DNA from: Streptomyces sp. NBC_00193
GTDB lineage: Bacteria; Actinomycetota; Actinomycetes; Streptomycetales; Streptomycetaceae
DNA length: 64,000 nucleotides
Assembly (NCBI RefSeq): GCF_026342735.1
Contig: NZ_JAPEMM010000001.1
Span: 3,286,001 to 3,350,000, forward strand
Reading direction: 5' to 3'
Position 1 is the stretch's first letter. The number at the start of each line of letters is the position of its first letter. Both the position numbers and the translations under genes were made by a program. This document shows, in pieces, positions 59,092 through 64,000 of the stretch. A model generated the notes under the pieces. The model was not told the DNA's origin. It ran no database searches and saw only the letters and a program-made list of their open reading frames with translations.

Positions 59092-59127
59092 AAACGATAT
59101 CCCTCGACATCGATCTTGATATCGTTT
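59092..59127. promoter_or_regulatory. Inverted repeat upstream of vapBC
   Basis: AAACGATAT (59092-59100) and ATATCGTTT (59119-59127) are perfect inverted copies 18 bases apart, 44 bases before vapB. The locally AT-rich sequence and the placing suit an autoregulatory site for the VapBC complex. Confidence 0.65.
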
Positions 59128-59170
59128 AAGTGGGCAGGGGTCGACCGACCCCTCGCTGAAGGGGTTCACG

Positions 59171-59431
59171 ATGACCAGAACCGTGATCGACGTCGATGAC
59201 GCCCTGCTGGCGGAGGCCGCCGAGCTCTTCGGGACGAAGACGAAGGTGGCGACGGTGAACGCGGCCCTTCAGGACGTGGTCAACCGGCGCAAGCGGGAGG
59301 CGTTCTTCACCCGTCTGGCCGAGGGCCGGCTGCCAGACCTGACCGGTCCTGTCGATCAGCCCGAGGCGCCCACCGCGCCCACCGCGCCGGCCGAGCCGGC
59401 TGTCCCTGATGTGCAGGACAGGGCGGCATGA
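59171..59431 (+). CDS. vapB: VapB-type antitoxin
   Basis: An 86-residue protein with an N-terminal ribbon-helix-helix (TRTVIDVDDALLAEAAELFGTKTKVATVNAALQDVVNRRKREAF) and a flexible Pro/Ala-rich C end that would wrap the toxin. ATGA overlap with the toxin gene. It should bind the upstream inverted repeat. Confidence 0.88.
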   Translation: MTRTVIDVDDALLAEAAELFGTKTKVATVNAALQDVVNRRKREAFFTRLAEGRLPDLTGPVDQPEAPTAPTAPAEPAVPDVQDRAA

Positions 59432-59844
59432 GTGCGAGGTTCCTCATCGACAAGTCAGCACTCGCGCGCTACCCCAAGCCGGCCGTGCGCAGCGTGCTCG
59501 ACCCTCTGCACAACGCGGGCTTGCTCGCCCTGTGCGGAGCCATCGAGCTGGAAGTGCTGCACAGTGCCCGGGGGCGAGCCGAGGCGCAGGAGATCGGCGA
59601 AGAGCTGCGCGGGTTCGACTGGCTCGCCACCTACGACGAAGCCTGGAGCCGCGCCATCGAGGTCCAGGCGCTACTCATTGAGGCGGGAACCTGGAAGGCG
59701 GTGTCCGTCCCCGACCTGATCATCGCGGCGACGGCCGAGCTGCACGGAGCCACGGTGCTGCACTACGACGGCGACTACGACATGATCGCCGAGGTCACCG
59801 GCCAGCCGATGCGGTGGGTCGTGCCGCGGGGGACGGCCGACTGA
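59428..59844 (+). CDS. vapC: VapC-type PIN-domain toxin
   Basis: A 138-residue PIN ribonuclease: D8 (FLIDKSALAR), E40 or E42 (GAIELEVLH), D96 (VPDLIIAATAE) and D114/D116 (HYDGDYDMI) give the acidic metal site. It would cut RNA when not held by VapB. ATG 59428 lies in the stop of vapB. The pair stands between two unrelated catabolic genes. Confidence 0.9.
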   Translation: MSARFLIDKSALARYPKPAVRSVLDPLHNAGLLALCGAIELEVLHSARGRAEAQEIGEELRGFDWLATYDEAWSRAIEVQALLIEAGTWKAVSVPDLIIAATAELHGATVLHYDGDYDMIAEVTGQPMRWVVPRGTAD

Positions 59845-59869
59845 GAGGTTCAGGGCGGGGCCGGGGTGG

Positions 59870-60961
59870 TCAGACGGCCGAGCGGTGCTCGCCCGTCAGC
59901 GCCGGGCGGACGTGGGTCTGGAGGAGCTCCAGGAAACGGTCCGGGCGGGCGAACGAGGCGAAGTGACTGCAGTCCTCGATGAGGGCGAACCGCTTCACCG
60001 GGGCCTCGACCTCGTCGAAGAAGGCCTTGGCCGAGGCCGTCGGGGTGAGGACGTCGTGCTCGCCCTGGAAGACGAAGAACGGGATCTCGAAGCGGGTGCC
60101 GTCGGCCAGGTCGTCGAAGTCCGCGGTGCCCTCGGTGATCTGCTCCGAGAAGTTCTGCCCGCGGAAGAAGTCCCGCAGATCGCGCAGCGAGTGCAGCGGC
60201 GACAGCCACATCGAGCCCAGGACCACCTTCTTGAGCGTGGCGAACGTCAGCGGGTCGCTCTGCGCGCAGAACTTGGCGTACGTCGCCCGCTCCTTCGGAG
60301 TCCACGCGTGCTGGTCGGCGCCGATCGCCTCGACCTGCGCGAGCGGCTTCGCCTTCCCGGCGGCGCGCAGCCGCTCCAGCAGGGCGTTGTAGGCCGAGGT
60401 GTCGCGGCCGGCCGTCTGGATGTTCTGGTCGGTGCCCACGTAGGCGGAGTAGAGCTCGGGGTGGTTGCGGGCCAGCCGCAGCCCGAAGGTGCTGCCGTAG
60501 GAGTTGGCAAGGAGCACCACCCGCTCGACGCGCAGCAGGTCCTGGGCGTACCGGGTGACCTCCAGGGCGTCCTCGTAGAGCCGCTCGAAGGTGGCCTCGC
60601 CCTGGCCCGCCGGGCCGCCGCGGCCGAAGGTCTTGCCGGCGCCGCGCATGTCCCAGCGGACGATCGTGAAGTGCCGCTCCCAACTGCGGGTGCGGGCCGT
60701 GTAGATGGAGTTGGCGGCGCCGGGGCCGCCGTGGATCTCGACGAGGACCGGGTTGGTGCGGTCCTCGCCGCGGACCGAGATCCACTGGTCGATGCCGCCG
60801 ATGCGGACGAAGCCCTGCTCGTCGATGCCGTGCGGGGAGTCGATCCGCAGGGTCTTGGCGGCCTGTGCGCGGCGCAGGGCGCGGTGGGTGAGGAGGGGGA
60901 GGAGGGCGGCCGCGGGGGTGGCCAGGGCGGTGGCGGTGATGGCGGCGGCGGTGGCGATCAT
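59870..60961 (-). CDS. Alpha/beta hydrolase (proline iminopeptidase-like)
   Basis: A 363-residue hydrolase with N-terminal membrane-anchor or signal-like segment (ATAAAITATALATPAAALLPLLTH). The HGGPG oxyanion motif (VEIHGGPGAAN), the RWDMRGAGKT strand, the nucleophile elbow NSYGSTFG and the late EHDVLTP and DCSHFA segments (acid and His) fit the proline iminopeptidase family (peptidase S33). GGAGGA before ATG 60961. It is divergent from the protease gene. Confidence 0.88.
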   Translation of the reverse strand: MIATAAAITATALATPAAALLPLLTHRALRRAQAAKTLRIDSPHGIDEQGFVRIGGIDQWISVRGEDRTNPVLVEIHGGPGAANSIYTARTRSWERHFTIVRWDMRGAGKTFGRGGPAGQGEATFERLYEDALEVTRYAQDLLRVERVVLLANSYGSTFGLRLARNHPELYSAYVGTDQNIQTAGRDTSAYNALLERLRAAGKAKPLAQVEAIGADQHAWTPKERATYAKFCAQSDPLTFATLKKVVLGSMWLSPLHSLRDLRDFFRGQNFSEQITEGTADFDDLADGTRFEIPFFVFQGEHDVLTPTASAKAFFDEVEAPVKRFALIEDCSHFASFARPDRFLELLQTHVRPALTGEHRSAV

Positions 60962-61114
60962 TTTGTGTCCTCCGTAAACTGTTTCCAGTGGATACGGATG
61001 AGTGTGGAGGGTGATCGGGGTGCTGTCAACGGTTGGGAGCGGGGGATCCCTCTTGCGGGGGTCGCCGCGGGCGAGGCATGCTTCGCCGGAGCAAATTGGG
61101 GAGGGTTGTCGGTG

Positions 61115-61999
61115 ATGGACAAGCGGGCCGTGGTGACCGCGGTGCTGTGTGTGATGGCGGCGCTGGGCGCGTCCGCGGCCATGACGAAGGTGGTCCCGGC
61201 CGACGACGGCAAGGCCCCCGGTCAGGTGAAGACGGCGCCTGGAGGGGTGTCGCCCACTGCAACTCCGTTGCCATCGCAAGCGCAGTCGTCTTCGCGGCCG
61301 CAGGCGCCGGACGCGTCCCGGTCGTCCGCCGCCCGGACCCCCGGCGCGTCGGCTTCGCCCTCCGCGCAGGGCGGGCCCACCGCCTTCGCCGGGGCGCTGT
61401 TCGAGGGGGACGTGACGGGTGACCACTTCTGTACGGCGACCGTCGTGCACAGCCCCGGGCGGAACCTGATCGTCACCGCCGGCCACTGCCTGCGCGCCGG
61501 CCGGGCCGGAGAAGGCGGAGCCTCCTTCGCACCCGCGTACGCGGACGGGCGGGCCCCGTACGGCACCTGGAAGCTCGCGGAGGTCTTCGAGGACCCGCGG
61601 TGGTCGGACGGGACGAACGACGACTACGACCTGGCCTTCGTCCGCCTCGCCCCCGACGCCTCGGGCCGCAACATCGAGGACGTCACCGGCGCCGCCGTCC
61701 TGGACACCACGGGCCGCACGGACGAGCAGGTCACGGTGACGGGCTACCCGTCGGACCGCAAGGTCCCGCGCACCTGCCTGTCCCGCGCGGTGCGGCTCAG
61801 CGCCACGGAACAGCGCTTCGACTGCGCGGACTTCCCCGGGGGCACGAGCGGCAGCGCGTGGATCGCCGCCGACGGGAAGATCATCGGCATCCTGACCGGC
61901 GGGGACACGGACGACGTCTCGACGAGCACGATCCTGACCGGCTACGCGGCGGAGCTGTACGCGCGCGCGACGGCCGCGGGGACCGGCGGAGGCCGGTGA
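61115..61999 (+). CDS. Secreted trypsin-like serine protease
   Basis: A 294-residue exported protease. Signal peptide DKRAVVTAVLCVMAALGASAA, a Pro/Ser/Ala-rich linker (~30-88), then a chymotrypsin-fold domain with H124 (VTAGHC), D172 (NDDYDLAFV) and S245 (GGTSGSAW), and Cys pairs at 106/125 and 221/237. ATG 61115 is chosen with GGGGAGGG upstream. The stop overlaps the next start (GTGA), so the downstream protein is made together with the protease. Confidence 0.88.
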   Translation: MDKRAVVTAVLCVMAALGASAAMTKVVPADDGKAPGQVKTAPGGVSPTATPLPSQAQSSSRPQAPDASRSSAARTPGASASPSAQGGPTAFAGALFEGDVTGDHFCTATVVHSPGRNLIVTAGHCLRAGRAGEGGASFAPAYADGRAPYGTWKLAEVFEDPRWSDGTNDDYDLAFVRLAPDASGRNIEDVTGAAVLDTTGRTDEQVTVTGYPSDRKVPRTCLSRAVRLSATEQRFDCADFPGGTSGSAWIAADGKIIGILTGGDTDDVSTSTILTGYAAELYARATAAGTGGGR

Positions 62000-62379
62000 G
62001 CCAGTACTACGAGGTCGGGGACGAGACCCTCTGGAACCCCGCGAGCGGCGCCGCCCGGCTCTTCCACCGCCAAGTGGCCCTCTTCGAGGAGGAACTCGGC
62101 CTCCCGTCGGGCATCGGTCCGATGGAGATGGACGAGTGCCAGATCGACCCGGCCGCTCTCGGCGTCTTCACCGAAGCCCTCGTGGCCCGCTACGGACACG
62201 CCGGCCACGCCGTCATCCGCGCCCTCTCGGAGGGATTCGTCACCACCGTGCTGGTACTGGCGGAGCGGGCGGGCGTGGGCGACCTCCGGGTCCCGCCGCT
62301 CCCGGGCTCCTACGAAGCCTCCGCGGAGGACGTGCTGCGCGCGGCCGCCCGGGAGCTGTCCGGGAGGATGCCGCGCTGA
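61996..62379 (+). CDS. Protein of unknown function coupled to the protease
   Basis: A 127-residue cytoplasmic protein starting SQYYEVGDETLWNPASGAARLFHRQVALFEEELGLPSGIGPMEMDECQIDP. It resembles the actinobacterial DUF6086 group, of unknown role. No signal peptide, no metal motif. It starts with GTG 61996 within the protease stop codon. Confidence 0.65.
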   Translation: MSQYYEVGDETLWNPASGAARLFHRQVALFEEELGLPSGIGPMEMDECQIDPAALGVFTEALVARYGHAGHAVIRALSEGFVTTVLVLAERAGVGDLRVPPLPGSYEASAEDVLRAAARELSGRMPR

Positions 62380-62381
62380 GA

Positions 62382-62834
62382 TCAGGCGAGCAGGCCCAGG
62401 TGCACGGGCTCGGCGGGGGCCTCGTCGAGCAGCTCGGCGAGGCGCGGCGGCCACAGCGGTTCGCCGAGGGTGGCGAGGTTCCGCGGCGACAGCCACCGCC
62501 AGTGGGCCTCGGGGTACTCCGGGACCGGATCGCGGTGCGGGCCGCTGGTCACGTAGATGTGCTCGTACTGGCGTACCGGGATGCCCTGGTGCGTGAAGTC
62601 GTGCTCCCAGGTGCAGAGCAGCCGCTCCGGCTCCAGGTCCGTCCACCCCGTCTCTTCCCGCAACTCCCGCCGCACGCACTCCTCGGGCGTCTCCCCGGGA
62701 TCGATGCCACCGCCGGGCGGCAGCCAGTGGATGCCGACTTCCACGTTGTTCTCGCGGAAGAGGAACACGGATCCGGCGGGGTTGAGGACGACGATTCTGG
62801 CTGCCTGCCGAGGAGTTCGCGGTGAAGTGTGCAT
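62382..62834 (-). CDS. Nudix hydrolase
   Basis: A 150-residue Nudix protein with box GGGIDPGETPEECVRRELREETGWTDLE (RELREE metal site). The N end is ARIVVLNPAGSVFLFRENN. ATG 62834 has no clear ribosome site and may be leaderless. It converges with the DUF6086-like gene with only two bases between stops. Confidence 0.88.
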   Translation of the reverse strand: MHTSPRTPRQAARIVVLNPAGSVFLFRENNVEVGIHWLPPGGGIDPGETPEECVRRELREETGWTDLEPERLLCTWEHDFTHQGIPVRQYEHIYVTSGPHRDPVPEYPEAHWRWLSPRNLATLGEPLWPPRLAELLDEAPAEPVHLGLLA

Positions 62835-62849
62835 CAGGCCAGCGTACGA

Positions 62850-62985
62850 CGGGGGGTTCGGGGGCGGGAGAGGTCGGAGGGGGCGGGGGTTGGGTGGGGG
62901 GCAGGGGCTGGGTGGGTGGCGGGGGTTGGGGGCTGGGGGCGTGGGCTGCGGGTTGGTGCTTGGCTTCGTGGGGTTTCGGGGGGCG
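62850..62985 (+). repeat. G-rich tract
   Basis: Dense runs of three or more G (GGGGGGTTCGGGGGCGGG and similar) with short T/C interruptions. The plus strand can form G-quadruplexes. It leads into the long palindrome and, like the G-run at 3786-3850, sits on the left side of such an element. Confidence 0.6.
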
Positions 62986-63118
62986 TCCCGGAAGTCTTGT
63001 GGCGTTTCGGTGTGGGCCGGTCCCTCAAGGGCGCTCCCTGCGGTCGCGTCGCTTCGCGATGGCCTTCGGCCACCCTTGACCGACCGGCCCACACCGAAAC
63101 GCCACAAGACTTCCGGGA
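62986..63118. repeat. 133-base palindrome with 37-bp perfect arms
   Basis: Arms 62986-63022 and 63082-63118 are exact inverted copies (37 of 37). Pairing continues imperfectly (TCAAGGG at 63024-63030 against CCCTTGA at 63073-63079). The 59-base centre contains further small palindromes (CGCGTCGCTTCGCGATGG). It has no gene of its own. It occupies the gene-free stretch 62835-63440; the rest of that stretch, 63119-63440, shows nothing I can name. Confidence 0.85.
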
Positions 63119-63440
63119 TCCCCCCGGGGAACGGCCGGGGGGAGGAGGGGGGAGGAGCGGGCCGGTTTGGCATGCCTGTGCCCTCTCCGGCCGGTGGCCG
63201 TCTGGGCACGGGCCCGGCAGGGCCGTGATCTCAGTCGGTACGGACGTGCGGGGCGGTCGGAGCATCCAGGGCCGGGCGTCTGGACACCCTTCCCGTGACC
63301 GTCGACAGCCACCCCGAGCGCAAGGACGCCCACCAGCCCCTCAGGGTCGGTGGGCGCGACAGATCGATACGTACTCTCGCTCGGTTTAGCGGCTGCCGAC
63401 CGGCCGTGGCTGATCTGGAAGGGTGGAGGGGCGGATGACC

Positions 63441-63992
63441 TCAGGGGGCGGTCTGGGGGGTGGGTCTCAGGGCGGCGTCGAGTGCGCGGATGAGCTCTCC
63501 TACGCGGCCGCCTCCGGCGGGTGGGGCGGGCATGCGGGCCAGGACGTGGGAGACGGCCGGGGGTGCGTGACCGCTTGCCCATGCGAGGGTGCGTGCAGCG
63601 GTCCGGGTGTTCTCCTCCGCTGCCAGTTCTTCCGCGCGTGCCGCGTGCGCTGCGGCGCCCAGGATGTGTTTGATCTGGTGGGGGCTCGCCTTCGGGTGGA
63701 GGTAGGCGGCGCCGGCTGCGTGGCTCGCCGCGCGTGCCGCGTCGGTCGCCGCGGGCGAACCGGGTTCCTGCGCCGCCTTGTAGGCCGCCCACGCGCACTG
63801 CCGCAGGGCGGCCGTGCGCCGGCCGCCCCCGGCGAACGCCTCTGCCGCCTCGATGGCCTCGCGGGGGCGGGCCTCGCCGGGATGCTCTTGCTCGAAGACC
63901 TGGAGGGCCCTGCGCGCACAATCGGCCGCGTAGCCCGTGATCTCCCGCAGCTCGTCCTCGCTCAGTTCGATCGTGTCCGACGTGCTCGCCAT
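63441..63992 (-). CDS. Helical protein, possibly Imm5-like immunity protein
   Basis: A 183-residue all-helical, Ala-rich protein. The repeated His/Ala pattern (AARAASHAAGAAYLHPKASPHQIKHILGAAAHAARAEELAA) and the early ARPREAIEAAEAFAGG are like the Imm5 family of immunity proteins, but no toxin gene is visible inside the window. ATG 63992 is complete; upstream context is cut by the window edge. Confidence 0.5.
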   Translation of the reverse strand: MASTSDTIELSEDELREITGYAADCARRALQVFEQEHPGEARPREAIEAAEAFAGGGRRTAALRQCAWAAYKAAQEPGSPAATDAARAASHAAGAAYLHPKASPHQIKHILGAAAHAARAEELAAEENTRTAARTLAWASGHAPPAVSHVLARMPAPPAGGGRVGELIRALDAALRPTPQTAP

Positions 63993-64000
63993 GCCCCGAT

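Noticed and set aside
1..64000. tRNA or rRNA genes, prophage and insertion sequences
   Set aside because: I found no cloverleaf with CCA-type end, no rRNA block and no transposase or integrase motif. A covariance-model scan would be needed to rule out small RNAs.

Overview
The window looks like a Streptomyces chromosome segment. GC is very high with G or C in nearly every third codon position, GTG starts are common, TTA codons are rare (two seen, both in regulators), and the gene content is typical of the genus: SARP/AfsR regulators, an ECF41 sigma factor, a K15-type DD-peptidase, DUF35 proteins and repeated GC-rich intergenic palindromes. No tRNA, rRNA, CRISPR array, transposase or prophage gene was seen.

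Layout. 1-16.6 kb: mixed metabolic and regulatory genes (GlxA-type regulator, HD protein, glyoxalase-fold proteins, crotonase, ADP-forming acyl-CoA synthetase, flavin monooxygenase, DUF35 protein, PdxH-like oxidase, DD-peptidase, thiolase-like protein, acyl-CoA dehydrogenase, F420-type nitroreductase, TetR regulator). 16.6-23.1 kb: four tandem secreted paralogues of unknown function. 23.4-26.4 kb: a soluble kinase/beta-propeller protein and a cyclophilin. 26.5-38.1 kb: a compact biosynthetic cluster (SARP, MarR, MFS exporter, SCP2-like protein, acyl-CoA dehydrogenase, acyltransferase-like protein, ThiF-like E1, clavaminate-synthase-like oxygenase, ACP, KAS II, KAS III). 38.2-45.7 kb: secreted and membrane proteins, a fifth truncated paralogue, and a lipid-catabolic locus (crotonase, DUF35, thiolase-like, acyl-CoA ligase). 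45.7-54.2 kb: acetyltransferases, Nudix/XRE pair, ECF41 sigma factor with its DoxX and carboxymuconolactone-decarboxylase partners, IclR regulator and a small repeat-motif peptide. 54.4-64 kb: large AfsR-like regulator with a TTA codon, amidohydrolase, VapBC, hydrolase, trypsin-like protease, Nudix and a possible immunity protein, with a 133-base near-palindrome in between.

What ties genes together. (1) A 15-bp inverted repeat, CTGAC-N5-GTCAG, occurs in front of six catabolic transcription starts spread over 51 kb, all for acyl-CoA or steroid-side-chain-like enzymes, suggesting one TetR-type regulon. (2) Four of five secreted paralogues share an ECF-sigma-like promoter, GTACAACC with exactly 14 bases to a GTC-containing box after its ninth base. 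(3) The 28-38 kb cluster is a translationally coupled operon that appears to make an ACP-bound acyl chain, transfer it to an amine or amino acid, adenylate and hydroxylate it, and export it; I cannot match it to a product I know. (4) The ECF41 factor carries all its family signature motifs and there is a matching promoter in front of the adjacent decarboxylase gene. Functional assignments are from reading motifs by eye; no database search was possible.
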